The translations under genes and the position numbers were made by a program. 64,000 nt of DNA, taken from the NCBI GenBank assembly GCA_021323655.1, contig JAJPKO010000037.1, positions 124,001-188,000 of the forward strand, read 5' to 3'. This document shows, piece after piece, positions 44,118 through 53,187 of this stretch. The notes under the pieces were generated by a model that did no database searches, was not told where the DNA came from, and saw only the letters and a list, made by a program, of their open reading frames with translations. This DNA comes from Acidobacteriaceae bacterium (lineage in GTDB: Bacteria; Acidobacteriota; Terriglobia; Terriglobales; Acidobacteriaceae). The stretch's first letter is position 1; each line of letters opens with the position of its first letter.

Positions 44118-45302
44118 TTAAACGCAGTTCTCAAACACTCCAGCCGCACCCATTCCCCCGCCGACGCACATCGTCACCAGTCCATAGCGCAGATTACGCC
44201 GCTTCATTTCATGCAGAAGGGTCGCTGTCAGCTTCGCACCGGTGCAGCCCAGCGGATGGCCTAAAGCAATGGCTCCGCCATTGACGTTGACCTTTGCCGG
44301 ATCAAGCCCTGCCTGCTGGATGACAGCCAGCGATTGCGCGGCAAAGGCCTCATTCAGTTCAATTAAATCTATCTGGTCCAGTGTGAGTCCCGCGAGCTTG
44401 AGGGCTTTAGGGATCGCGAAGACCGGACCGAGTCCCATCTCTTCAGGAAGACATCCCGCAGTAGCAAAACCGACGAAGCGCGCAAGCGGCTTTAGTCCTA
44501 AGGCCTGTGCACGTTCAGCGGACATGACGACCGCTGCGGCAGCCCCGTCTGATGTCTGGGACGAGTTCCCTGCTGTTACTGTGCCTTTTGCGTGGAATAC
44601 GGGCTTAAGTTTTGCCAGTGCTTCGAGCGATGTGTCTGCACGCGGGCCTTCGTCTGTCTTGAAGTCGATGTTTTTTACTTCTGGTTTTGCCGGATTTTCT
44701 CCTGGAGCAGAATATATAACCGTCACAGGCACAATTTCGTCTGCAAACCTGCCAGCTTGAATTGCCGCAAGCGCTTTCTGGTGGCTGCTCAGCGAAAATG
44801 TGTCGGCCTGTTCGCGCGTGATGCCATATTTTGCGGCCACCCGCTCGGCGGTCAAGCCCATGGAGAGATAGCTGTCAGCATAATGTTCAATGAGCCAGGG
44901 GTTCGCGCTCATTTTGTTCCCGCCCATTGGCACCATGCTCATGGATTCCGTCCCTCCGGCAATCATCACCTCAGCCGAGCCTGAACGGATGCGTTCAGCA
45001 GCAATGGCAATGGCCTGTAGCCCGGAAGAGCAGAAGCGGTTGATGGTCATGGCCGAAACCTCAACTGGCAGCCCGGCGCGCAGACTGGCTATCCGGGCAA
45101 CATTCATTCCCTGCTCGCCTTCGGGCATGGCGCATCCCAGGACGACATCCTCTACTTCTTTAGGATCGAGTGCGGGGGCCCTTTCCAGCGCCCCTTTGAT
45201 GGCGAATGCAGCTAGGTCATCGGGGCGGGTAAAGGCCAGCCTTCCTTTCGGCGCCTTGCCCACGGCCGTGCGAACAGCGCTTACAACTACCGCATCTCTC
45301 AT
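44118..45302 (-). CDS. fadA: Acetyl-CoA acyltransferase (thiolase, FadA-like)
   Basis: 394 residues; GAGG lies six bases before the ATG. Thiolase signatures: [12 protein letters not shown] with the acyl-accepting Cys (~90), [19 protein letters not shown] with the catalytic His, and [17 protein letters not shown] with the second Cys. It cleaves 3-ketoacyl-CoA with CoA at the end of each beta-oxidation round, or condenses acetyl-CoA. Its start is 8 bp from the stop of the exported-protein gene, which itself follows fadN by 2 bp, so the three form one transcription unit. Specificity (long chain or acetoacetyl) is suggested only by neighbours. Confidence 0.95.
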   Translation of the reverse strand: MRDAVVVSAVRTAVGKAPKGRLAFTRPDDLAAFAIKGALERAPALDPKEVEDVVLGCAMPEGEQGMNVARIASLRAGLPVEVSAMTINRFCSSGLQAIAIAAERIRSGSAEVMIAGGTESMSMVPMGGNKMSANPWLIEHYADSYLSMGLTAERVAAKYGITREQADTFSLSSHQKALAAIQAGRFADEIVPVTVIYSAPGENPAKPEVKNIDFKTDEGPRADTSLEALAKLKPVFHAKGTVTAGNSSQTSDGAAAAVVMSAERAQALGLKPLARFVGFATAGCLPEEMGLGPVFAIPKALKLAGLTLDQIDLIELNEAFAAQSLAVIQQAGLDPAKVNVNGGAIALGHPLGCTGAKLTATLLHEMKRRNLRYGLVTMCVGGGMGAAGVFENCV

Positions 45303-45310
45303 GCTGCACC

Positions 45311-45955
45311 TCAGTTATTGCCTTCCAGCGTAAGCCAGTTTCCGGCTCTGTAATAGTGGATGACAGAAGACCGCTCCACAAAATCATCTTCAATACCATC
45401 GTGGTCAAACGGGCCATGCTTGCGTACACCTGGAGTATGCTGCAGCCCCTCGGGCGGAATGGTGGAAATTCCCCATGCAGAACCCATTTCACTCGATGGC
45501 GTTTCCGCGCCTATGCGCTCCATCAGGCCATGCGTCGCCAGCGTGTAGGGCTTCCCTGTACTCTCAAAGAACACCAGCAGGTCTATCTTTCCCTCATGCG
45601 CGCAGAGAATCACCCAATCCTTACTTCCCTTTTTCTCAAAGGATCCCTGAATCACATTCTCCGGATGTTGCGCCTCAAATGTCTGCGGAACCACGCAGTG
45701 GAGTGCATTCAGTTGAGCAACAATGTTTTGCGGCAGCGAGGAAAAGGACGCGAGTGGTAAGAACCGTATGCGATAGCTGCGCGTGCCATGCTGGGTTTGC
45801 AGTTGGCCTGTGGTGGCTTGTTCCTGCGCACGGGCGCATAGCGCACACAACAGAAAAAGCAGTAATGTGGCACATTTAATGGAACCTATACTTGTAGTAG
45901 TCCACCCTTTCCTTCGGAAAGGATGGACCATCCGGCGATCGAACTGGACTTTCAT
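45311..45955 (-). CDS. Exported protein of unknown function inside the beta-oxidation operon
   Basis: 214 residues. The ATG follows the fadN stop after 2 bp (TAGAGATG), so it is probably translated by coupling. A long n-region ([20 protein letters not shown]) precedes a hydrophobic stretch [15 protein letters not shown], an apparent signal peptide. The mature part has two Cys ([28 protein letters not shown]) and a late [21 protein letters not shown] segment. I do not recognise a family. Why an exported protein is coupled to cytoplasmic beta-oxidation genes is unclear; a role in sensing or acquiring lipids would fit but is speculation. Confidence 0.75.
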   Translation of the reverse strand: MKVQFDRRMVHPFRRKGWTTTSIGSIKCATLLLFLLCALCARAQEQATTGQLQTQHGTRSYRIRFLPLASFSSLPQNIVAQLNALHCVVPQTFEAQHPENVIQGSFEKKGSKDWVILCAHEGKIDLLVFFESTGKPYTLATHGLMERIGAETPSSEMGSAWGISTIPPEGLQHTPGVRKHGPFDHDGIEDDFVERSSVIHYYRAGNWLTLEGNN

Positions 45956-45957
45956 CT

Positions 45958-48408
45958 CTAATTCCGCAGCGGCTTTCCCGTCTTTAGTGTGTAGGCGATG
46001 CGCTCCTGCGTCTTTCGCTCACCGCAAAGCGAAAGAAATGCCTCACGCTCCAGGTCTAACAGATATTGCTCGCTGGCCAGGCTTCCTGGCGTCACGCCTC
46101 CTCCGCACATGATACGTATCAGATGGTGCGCAATCTTTGCGTCATAGTCGCTGATGTATTCGGCCTGTCGCATCAGGTGAACTCCCAGTTTCAACGTCGC
46201 GCCAACCTGGTCGCCAGCAACAGGAATCTGCGTGCGCGCTGCTGGCGGTGCATAGTTTGACTCTGCCAAATATACCGCCGTCTCGCGCGCTTCAAGCAGC
46301 AGCCGCTCGCGGTTCGTGGTGATTTTGTCAGAAGGCAGCAGTAGGTCAAGTTTGCGCGCCTCGGCAGCCGAGGTCGAGACCTTCGCCATGGCAATCGTCT
46401 CAAAGCGCTGCTTCAGTGCTTCCTGAAACTCTCCGGTGAAGGCAAACCGGCGCGGATCATCGGCCGGATGGATGCCTGAGCCTCCCACCGTCGCGTCCAC
46501 TGCATGGAGCACCATTTCCTTTGTGCCTCCGCCTGCCGGAATCAGGCCGACTCCAGTCTCTACCAGACCCATGTAAAGCTCAGCGTGGGGATGTCGCGCC
46601 GCCCCGTGCAGTGAAATCTCCACACCACCACCAAGGCAAAGACTAAAGGGCGCCACGACCACAGGCCGCGGACAGAACTTGACCGCCGCAGTCATGCGCT
46701 GAAAGGCGCGCACGGCGAGGTCCACCTCGTCCCATTCACCTTCCTGCATGGCCAGCAGCAGTTGCATCAGGTTTGCTCCCACGGAAAAATCGGAGGCGTC
46801 GCCGCTGATGACAAAGCCACGAAAATTGCGCACGTGCTCGCTGTCGGGATGAAGCGTCTGCGTGATCAGAGAAACAATGTCGTCGCCAATCGCATTTTTC
46901 TTCGAATGCAATTCGATACAGCCGATGCCTTCGCCGATATCCACCAGCGATGCGCCGGCATTTTTTCGCACCACTCCATTCGCACGCTTGAACGATACTA
47001 CATTTGCAATGCCTTCAGGCAGCGGAACCGGTTTATAATCGTGCATCGAAAGGTCAAACTCCGTTCTCCCCTGTGGACCATCGCTATACCAGGCCGCTCT
47101 TCCGGAGGCTAGCAGCGTCTCAACCTGCGGGCTTACATGCTCGCTGCGTGCCTTGAGCTTTTCGCAGGATGCCGCCACCCCGATTGCATCCCACATTTCA
47201 AATGGTCCAAGCTCCCAGTTAAATCCGGCGCGCATAGCGCGGTCTATCGAAGCGAGATCGTCGGCAATTTCCGGCCAGCAATCGGCAGCGTAGTTCCAGA
47301 CGCGCGTCAGAAGGGTCCACTGGAAGGTGCTGGCCTTGTCCTTGCCCGGACCAGAGCCGATCAGCAGGTGCAGGCGCTCCGGCAGCGTCTCAGCATTTTT
47401 CGCCATCTCCAGCGCGGGAAACTTCGGCCTCTGTGCCGGGTGGTATTCCAAAGTCTTCCAGTCGAGCACGAGGCGATTGTTCTTCGGATCCGGCGAAGCA
47501 GGGGCTTTCCTGTAGAAGCCCTGCCCTGTTTTATCGCCCAGCCATTTGCGCTCCAGCATGGTTTCCAGAAACGCGGGCAGCGTGACCGCAGCGGCATCTT
47601 CGGTCTTCATGCGGGAAAAATTACGCGCCACATGCCCCAGCACATCAATTCCAACCATGTCAGCCAGCCGAAACGTTCCGGTGCGCGGCCACCCAATACT
47701 GGAGCCGGTAAGGGCATCCACCTCTTCAATCGTAAGATCGAGCTGCTGCATCAGTTCAATCGCCGTAAGCATGGCAAAGACGCCAATGCGGTTTGCGATA
47801 AAGTTAGGCGTGTCTCGCGCGTACACAATGGCTTTACCCATGCGCCGGTCGGCAAAATCGGCGATGGCAGCCACGGCCTGTGCGTCTGCCTCCGGAGTGC
47901 GGATGATCTCCAACAGCCGCATATAGCGTGGCGGATTGAAGAAATGGGTCCCAAACCAGCGCTGCTTAAACTCGGCGGTCATCTTCTCCGCGATGGAACC
48001 CACCGGAAGCCCGCTGGTATTTGTGGTCACAATCGCGTCGGGCCGTAAATGCGGCGTTATTTTTTCAAGAAGTACCTGCTTAATGCTGAGATCTTCTGTG
48101 ACTGCTTCGATGATCCAGTCACATGATTTCAATTGCGGCAGGTCGTCCTCGAAATTCCCAGGCGTTATCAATCGCGCATTCGCGGAATCATAAAAGGCCG
48201 CAGGTTTTGCTTTGAGCAGCGCCTGTAAAGCCTGCGCAGCAATGCGGCTGCGCTCCGGGCCGCCCGCTCCATCGGGAACAATGTCCAGCAGCAGCACCGG
48301 AACTCCTGCATTTACCAAATGAGCGGCGATGCGCGATCCCATGGTGCCTGCTCCGAGCACGGCGCAGCGGCGGACCAGGGGAGGAAGAGAAGATTTAGCA
48401 GTGCTCAT
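45958..48408 (-). CDS. fadN: 3-hydroxyacyl-CoA dehydrogenase / enoyl-CoA hydratase (FadN-like)
   Basis: 816 residues from ATG 48408, with GGAG eight bases before. Domain order is dehydrogenase first, hydratase last, as in Bacillus FadN and the reverse of E. coli FadB. NAD site CAVLGAGTMGSRIAAHL (~15-35); dehydrogenase core with THFFNPPRYMRLLEI and GVFAMLTAIELMQ; crotonase domain at ~480-680 with NAIGDDIVSLI and SLCLGGGVEISLHG, the latter lining the oxyanion hole. It hydrates 2-enoyl-CoA and oxidises 3-hydroxyacyl-CoA. First gene of the fadN - exported protein - fadA unit. Confidence 0.95.
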   Translation of the reverse strand: MSTAKSSLPPLVRRCAVLGAGTMGSRIAAHLVNAGVPVLLLDIVPDGAGGPERSRIAAQALQALLKAKPAAFYDSANARLITPGNFEDDLPQLKSCDWIIEAVTEDLSIKQVLLEKITPHLRPDAIVTTNTSGLPVGSIAEKMTAEFKQRWFGTHFFNPPRYMRLLEIIRTPEADAQAVAAIADFADRRMGKAIVYARDTPNFIANRIGVFAMLTAIELMQQLDLTIEEVDALTGSSIGWPRTGTFRLADMVGIDVLGHVARNFSRMKTEDAAAVTLPAFLETMLERKWLGDKTGQGFYRKAPASPDPKNNRLVLDWKTLEYHPAQRPKFPALEMAKNAETLPERLHLLIGSGPGKDKASTFQWTLLTRVWNYAADCWPEIADDLASIDRAMRAGFNWELGPFEMWDAIGVAASCEKLKARSEHVSPQVETLLASGRAAWYSDGPQGRTEFDLSMHDYKPVPLPEGIANVVSFKRANGVVRKNAGASLVDIGEGIGCIELHSKKNAIGDDIVSLITQTLHPDSEHVRNFRGFVISGDASDFSVGANLMQLLLAMQEGEWDEVDLAVRAFQRMTAAVKFCPRPVVVAPFSLCLGGGVEISLHGAARHPHAELYMGLVETGVGLIPAGGGTKEMVLHAVDATVGGSGIHPADDPRRFAFTGEFQEALKQRFETIAMAKVSTSAAEARKLDLLLPSDKITTNRERLLLEARETAVYLAESNYAPPAARTQIPVAGDQVGATLKLGVHLMRQAEYISDYDAKIAHHLIRIMCGGGVTPGSLASEQYLLDLEREAFLSLCGERKTQERIAYTLKTGKPLRN

Positions 48409-48665
48409 GGAAGAAGCTCCCAAAGTACGGCGCAGAATACTAAGCTGTTCTACAACGGGTCAAGTTTGACACACCACACACACAACGGTAGCGTCAAAAT
48501 AGTTTCGGAAACGGATTTTCTGTTTCGACTGGCAAGGCGGAAAAGCATTCCCGGGCGGCTGAGGTCGCACAGAATTCTATGCTTTTGGTACGGTTGATGC
48601 CGTTGCCCCTTCAAAGCAAGTGGCCATGCCGGAAATCGTGGGACGGATTTCTGTTTCAATCAATC

Positions 48666-48710
48666 TGTCATCCTGAACGGAGTGAAGGACCTGCTTCGAC
48701 CAGGAACATC
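48666..48710. repeat. Dispersed intergenic repeat-like sequence (TGTCATCCTGAACGGAGTGAAGG type)
   Basis: CTGTCATCCTGAACGGAGTG and the following AAGGACCTGCTTCG have the wording of a very common bacterial intergenic repeat often found in Acidobacteriota. Only one copy is in the window. It directly precedes the M16 gene and explains why the ORF track extends that gene too far. The rest of the 312-bp gap (48409-48720) contains TTGACA at 48466 with a poor -10 box, and nothing else identified. Confidence 0.45.
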
Positions 48711-48720
48711 TAGAGGCCGC

Positions 48721-50250
48721 ATGAAATTTCCTTCTGCTGTGCGATTGCTTGTCGTGCTCTGGTGCGCTTCGCTGGCTGTGTTTGCCCAAAACCTGACCAG
48801 CTTTGAAAAGCGCGTGACCACCAAAGTCCTTCCCAACGGGTTGACCATCATCATCTGCCAGCGCCATGACGCTCCGGTATTCTCGTACTTCACGATTGTG
48901 GACGCCGGTAGCGCCAATGATCCTGGCGGCGAATCTGGCCTCGCGCACATGTTTGAGCACCTGGCCTTCAAGGGCACAAAAGACATCGGCACCACCAACT
49001 ATGCCGCAGAAAAAGTGGCCTTAGATAAAGTCGAGCAGGCCTATGCGGCTTACGATGCCGAATCACTGAAGCGCGTGGGACGTGACCCTGCAAAGCTCAA
49101 ACAACTGCACGCGGCTTTTCAGCAGGCTGTGTCCGAAGCGCAGAAATACGTCATCCCGAACCAGTTTACCGAGATCGCTGAAGAAAACGGCGCCGTTGGC
49201 CTAAATGCTGAAACCAGCCTCGATGCCACGCAATATTACTGGAGCATGCCCTCCAACCGCCTTCAGCTTTGGGCCTACATGGAAAGCGACCGCATCGCCA
49301 ATCCTGTGCCGCGCGAGTTCTATAAAGAGCGCGATGTGGTCATGGAAGAGCGCCGCATGAGGGTAGACTCCAGCCCGATTGGCCGCATGGTCGAACAATT
49401 TCTGGCAGCGGCCTATATGGCACATCCCTACCGGCGCCCCGGCGTTGGATGGTCAAGTGAGCTTGAACACATTACCGCAACCGAAGCCGAGGCTTTCCAC
49501 AAGAAATACTATGTCCCATCCGATATTGTGATTGCCGTGGTCGGGGATGTGGATCCGGCAGAGGCCATGCCGGTGCTTGAAAAATATTTCGGCGCGATTC
49601 CCGCTGGTCCTCAGCCTGAGCCGATGACCACCATTGAGCCTCCGCAGACGGCAGAAAAGTCGGTGATTATTAAAGAGCCGACGCAGCCTTTCTATATCGA
49701 AGGCTACCACAAGCCCGATTATCGTGATCCAGATGACGCCGTTTACGACGCCATCGGAGACATCCTCTCAAACGGGCGCACCTCGCGCCTCTACCGCAGC
49801 CTTGTTCGCGACCAGCAGATTGCCGTCGAGGCCGAAGGATTCAGCGGCTTCCCAGGCGTGAAGTATCCAGGCCTCTTCGCGTTCTTCGCTGTGCCTGCTC
49901 CCGGACATACGCCGCAGGAGATGCAGGCGGCCATCCACAAGGAAATTGACAAGCTCAAGACCACCGACGTGACAGATGATGAACTGGCGATGTTCAAGAC
50001 ACGCGCCCGTGCCGACATTTTGCGCGGATTGGCCGATAATCAGGGCCTGGCCGAGCAGCTTGCCATCTACCAGTTGCGTTATGGCGACTGGCGTGAGCTG
50101 TTCAACCAGCTCCGGAAGATCGATGCTGTCACCAAGGCCGACATCCACCGCGTGGCCAACAAAATCTTTGTGCCAACAAACAGGACTTACGCCATGGTTG
50201 AATTCCAGCCTCCACAACAAACGCAACAGACCAAAGGAGGCGCTCGATAA
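48721..50250 (+). CDS. M16 zinc peptidase, catalytic member
   Basis: 509 residues from ATG 48721, with AGAGG four bases before; upstream codons belong to an intergenic repeat. Signal peptide (LLVVLWCASLAVFAQ). The inverted zinc motif HMFEH (~76-80) in GESGLAHMFEHLAFKG is intact and the third ligand Glu is expected in MEERRMRVDSS. The C-terminal M16 half carries NGRTSRLYRSLV. It degrades peptides in the periplasm. An insertion of ~70 residues (AEKVALDKVEQAYAAYDAES onward) follows the zinc site. Its stop overlaps the next start by one base, indicating coupled translation with a partner lacking zinc ligands. Confidence 0.92.
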   Translation: MKFPSAVRLLVVLWCASLAVFAQNLTSFEKRVTTKVLPNGLTIIICQRHDAPVFSYFTIVDAGSANDPGGESGLAHMFEHLAFKGTKDIGTTNYAAEKVALDKVEQAYAAYDAESLKRVGRDPAKLKQLHAAFQQAVSEAQKYVIPNQFTEIAEENGAVGLNAETSLDATQYYWSMPSNRLQLWAYMESDRIANPVPREFYKERDVVMEERRMRVDSSPIGRMVEQFLAAAYMAHPYRRPGVGWSSELEHITATEAEAFHKKYYVPSDIVIAVVGDVDPAEAMPVLEKYFGAIPAGPQPEPMTTIEPPQTAEKSVIIKEPTQPFYIEGYHKPDYRDPDDAVYDAIGDILSNGRTSRLYRSLVRDQQIAVEAEGFSGFPGVKYPGLFAFFAVPAPGHTPQEMQAAIHKEIDKLKTTDVTDDELAMFKTRARADILRGLADNQGLAEQLAIYQLRYGDWRELFNQLRKIDAVTKADIHRVANKIFVPTNRTYAMVEFQPPQQTQQTKGGAR

Positions 50251-51740
50251 TGCCTACTCTTCGCAAGAATTCAGCGATCGCATTTTTCCTTGTGCTTCTT
50301 TGCATACCGTCAGCGTTTGCGCAAACTGAGCAGGCACAACCCTGGAAGCAGATTCCCATTCCGCCACTGCATCCATTCCATCCGCAGCAGCCAAAGCGCA
50401 TCAAGTTGCCGAACGGTATCGTCATTCTCCTTCAAGAAGACCACGAGCTGCCGTTCATCAATGGCTTTATTGAAATGCGGGGCGGTTCGCGCGATCAAGA
50501 TGCGAGCAAAGCCGGCATGGTGGGGCTTTATGGAGACACATGGCGCACCAGCGGTACGGCTACGCATAATGGCGACCAGCTCGACGACCTGCTCGAAGCG
50601 CGCGCCGCTAAAGTTGAGACTGGTGGCGACACTGACTCGACGTCTCTCTCCTGGTCATGCCTGACCAAAGATGAAGACTTTGTTTTCAGCATCGTCATCG
50701 ATCTGCTGGAACATCCCGCATTCCGCGAAGACAAGCTTCAGCTTGCCAAGCAACAGGCCGCGGCTGCGATCGTCCGTCGTAACGATGATGCAGAAGGCAT
50801 CGCCGCACGCGAGGCCACCAGACTCGTCTATGGCCCGAACAGCCCCTACGGCCGCCAGCCAGAGCTGGCCACCATCAAGGCCGTCACGGTTGACGATCTG
50901 AAGAGGTGGCACGATCGTACCGTTGTCGGAAGCAACATCATTATCGGAGTCTCCGGTGACTTCAATTCTGATGCAATGGAGAAGACCCTGCGGGACGCCT
51001 TCAGCAGCCTGCCGAAAGGTGAACCGGTTCCACCGCTCAAGGAGGACTTCTCCGGGCCAAAACCTGGCGTCTACTACGTAGACAAATCTGATGTAAATCA
51101 GAGCAACATCTATATAGTTGGGTTAGGCACAGAGCGCAGCAATCCGGACTTTTTCGCCCTCTCAGTCATGAACGAAATTTTCTCTGGAGGCTTCGGCTCG
51201 CGGCTCTTTCAGACTGTGCGCACAAAGCTCGGGCTGGCCTATGCTGTCGGCGGCGGTTACGGTGCGGGGTATGACCATCCCGGAATGTTCCGCGTTGTAG
51301 CCGGGACGAAAAGCCCTTCCACCATTCAGGCCACGCAGGCCATGTTTGTGGAAATTCGTGACCTAAAATCAAAGCCCTTCACCGAAGATGAGCTTCGCCG
51401 TGCTAAGGACGAAGTCCTGAATTCATTCATCTTCAACTACGACACCAAAGACAAAGTGCTGGCCGAAGCAGCGAAGCTCGAATTTTATGGATACCCCGCT
51501 GATTTTCTGGAAAAGTACCGCGACAGCGTCGAGAAAGTAACGGTCGCGGATGTTGAACGCGTCGCACAAAAATACATTGAACCATCGAAGCTGGCCGTCC
51601 TCATCGTGGGAAATGAGAAGGAGTTCGGCGCTCCTCTGACCAGCTTGAACATGGGTACGCCGCATGCCGTGGACATCACTATCCCGGGCCTTCCGCCTCA
51701 GGGACAAGATCAGCCCGGAAATCCTGAAGGAGAGCAGTAA
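50250..51740 (+). CDS. M16 family protein lacking the zinc motif (partner subunit)
   Basis: 496 residues. Signal peptide (AIAFFLVLLCIPSAFAQ). Same two-domain M16 fold as the preceding gene: KLPNGIVILLQEDHELPF, then at the place of HxxEH only SKAGMVGLYGDTWRT, so no zinc can bind. FGSRLFQTVRTKLGLAYAVGGGYG, the conserved Arg/Tyr loop of the C-terminal half, is kept. This active/inactive pairing resembles mitochondrial processing peptidase and other bacterial M16B heterodimers. The start codon shares a base with the upstream stop (TAATG). Confidence 0.9.
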   Translation: MPTLRKNSAIAFFLVLLCIPSAFAQTEQAQPWKQIPIPPLHPFHPQQPKRIKLPNGIVILLQEDHELPFINGFIEMRGGSRDQDASKAGMVGLYGDTWRTSGTATHNGDQLDDLLEARAAKVETGGDTDSTSLSWSCLTKDEDFVFSIVIDLLEHPAFREDKLQLAKQQAAAAIVRRNDDAEGIAAREATRLVYGPNSPYGRQPELATIKAVTVDDLKRWHDRTVVGSNIIIGVSGDFNSDAMEKTLRDAFSSLPKGEPVPPLKEDFSGPKPGVYYVDKSDVNQSNIYIVGLGTERSNPDFFALSVMNEIFSGGFGSRLFQTVRTKLGLAYAVGGGYGAGYDHPGMFRVVAGTKSPSTIQATQAMFVEIRDLKSKPFTEDELRRAKDEVLNSFIFNYDTKDKVLAEAAKLEFYGYPADFLEKYRDSVEKVTVADVERVAQKYIEPSKLAVLIVGNEKEFGAPLTSLNMGTPHAVDITIPGLPPQGQDQPGNPEGEQ

Positions 51741-51741
51741 C

Positions 51742-53154
51742 ATGCGAATCGCTGTTGTGATTATGGCCGCCGGAAAAGGCACCCGGCTCAAGTCCAAACG
51801 CGCAAAGGTCCTGCATCAGATTGGCGGTAAGGCCCTGCTGGAACACGTCATCTGCGCAGCGCGGCAGATCGTTCCCGCGCACGACATCTTCGTGATTGTC
51901 GGGCATCAGGCCGGGGCCGTACAGTCTGAAATGGCGCACCTGAATGTGAACTTTATCACTCAGGCGGAGCAGCGCGGGACGGGTCACGCCATCCAGTGCG
52001 CCCGTCAGGCCGTGCATGGCTATGACCATATCCTTGTGCTCTCGGGTGATGTGCCGCTGCTGCAGGCCAGTACCATCGCGCAACTGCGGGACTTTCATCT
52101 GGCTCAGCATGCCGCTATGACCATTCTCACCGCCGCTCTTGAAAATCCCTTCGGCTATGGCCGTGTTCTGCGCAAGTCCCCGCATTCGCCGGAAGTGGCC
52201 GGAATTGTCGAACAGAAGGCGCTTACTCCCGAGCAGGAGAAGCTCCGCGAAATCAATTCCGGAATTTATGCCTTCGCCACAAAGCCGCTCTATGACCACA
52301 TCAATGAGCTGAGCACCAATAACGCGCACGGTGAATACTATCTGACCGATATGGCGCGCATTCTGGTGGAAGAAGGCGAACGCGTGGTCGCGCTCGAAGC
52401 CGCATCACCAACAGAAGTGCTCGGGGCAAACACGCTCGCTGAGCTTGCTCTTCTCGACGCGGAGATGCGCTTGGGCACCGCACGCAGGCTCATGACCAGC
52501 GGAGTCACCATCTTCCGCCCCGAGACTGTTGTGATAGACGCTGAAGTAGAAGTCGTGCCGGACACCATCATTGAGCCTTTCGTGCAGTTGCTGGGAAATA
52601 CCCACATCGGTGAGGGCTGCCGTATCCGGTCCTATTCCGTAATTGAGAACTCTACCCTCGAAAGCCACGTTCTCGTGCGCCACGGCTGCATCATCACTGA
52701 TTCGCATGTTCGCTCCGGTGCCCTGCTTGGCCCTTATGCGCATCTGCGGCCGGGCAGTGAAATCGGAGAAGAAGCGCACATCGGCAACTTTGTTGAAACG
52801 AAGAAAGTACGCATGGGCAAAGGCTCCAAGGCCAATCACCTCAGCTATCTCGGAGATGCGGAAATCGGCAGCGGCGTCAATATTGGCGCGGGCACCATCA
52901 CCTGCAACTACGATGGCACCCACAAGCACCGCACCCTCATTGAAGATGGCGTCTTCGTGGGCAGCGACTCGACACTGGTTGCTCCCATTGTGATCGGAAA
53001 GGGCTCTTACATCGCCGCGGCATCCTGCATTACAGAAAATGTACCGGAAGATGCACTGGCCCTCGGCCGCGCGCGCCAGACGACGAAGCCGGGATGGGTC
53101 TCCTCGCATCGCGGGACGAACAGGGCGGCAAAAGAAGCGGTGAAAAACAGCTAA
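51742..53154 (+). CDS. glmU: Bifunctional N-acetylglucosamine-1-phosphate uridyltransferase / glucosamine-1-phosphate acetyltransferase
   Basis: 470 residues from ATG 51742 with AAGGAGAGC upstream; this removes 26 spurious codons from the ORF-track call. The N-terminal nucleotidyltransferase has VIMAAGKGTRLKSKRAKVLH and QRGTGHAIQCA. The C-terminal left-handed beta-helix, of hexapeptide repeats, includes LGPYAHLRPGSEIGEEAHIGN and NHLSYLGDAEIG with the acetyl-transfer His. It makes UDP-GlcNAc for peptidoglycan and lipopolysaccharide in the cytoplasm. One base separates it from the M16 gene, so a shared transcript is likely. Confidence 0.96.
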   Translation: MRIAVVIMAAGKGTRLKSKRAKVLHQIGGKALLEHVICAARQIVPAHDIFVIVGHQAGAVQSEMAHLNVNFITQAEQRGTGHAIQCARQAVHGYDHILVLSGDVPLLQASTIAQLRDFHLAQHAAMTILTAALENPFGYGRVLRKSPHSPEVAGIVEQKALTPEQEKLREINSGIYAFATKPLYDHINELSTNNAHGEYYLTDMARILVEEGERVVALEAASPTEVLGANTLAELALLDAEMRLGTARRLMTSGVTIFRPETVVIDAEVEVVPDTIIEPFVQLLGNTHIGEGCRIRSYSVIENSTLESHVLVRHGCIITDSHVRSGALLGPYAHLRPGSEIGEEAHIGNFVETKKVRMGKGSKANHLSYLGDAEIGSGVNIGAGTITCNYDGTHKHRTLIEDGVFVGSDSTLVAPIVIGKGSYIAAASCITENVPEDALALGRARQTTKPGWVSSHRGTNRAAKEAVKNS

Positions 53155-53162
53155 ATCCATTC

Positions 53163-53187
53163 GGGCTGGAGAAGCTCAATCCAGCCC
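53163..53187. terminator. Possible hairpin terminator between glmU and the MetE-like gene
   Basis: GGGCTGG / CCAGCCC, 7-bp perfect stem with an 11-nt loop. The + side is followed by AAGCTGTTTTG and the - side by GAATGG, so the T-run is weak. It overlaps the last codons of the minus-strand gene. Confidence 0.4.

Noticed and set aside
47137-48048. 303-residue plus-strand ORF opposite fadN
   Set aside because: Antisense of the dehydrogenase domain, rich in His/Arg/Gly as expected for a shadow frame.
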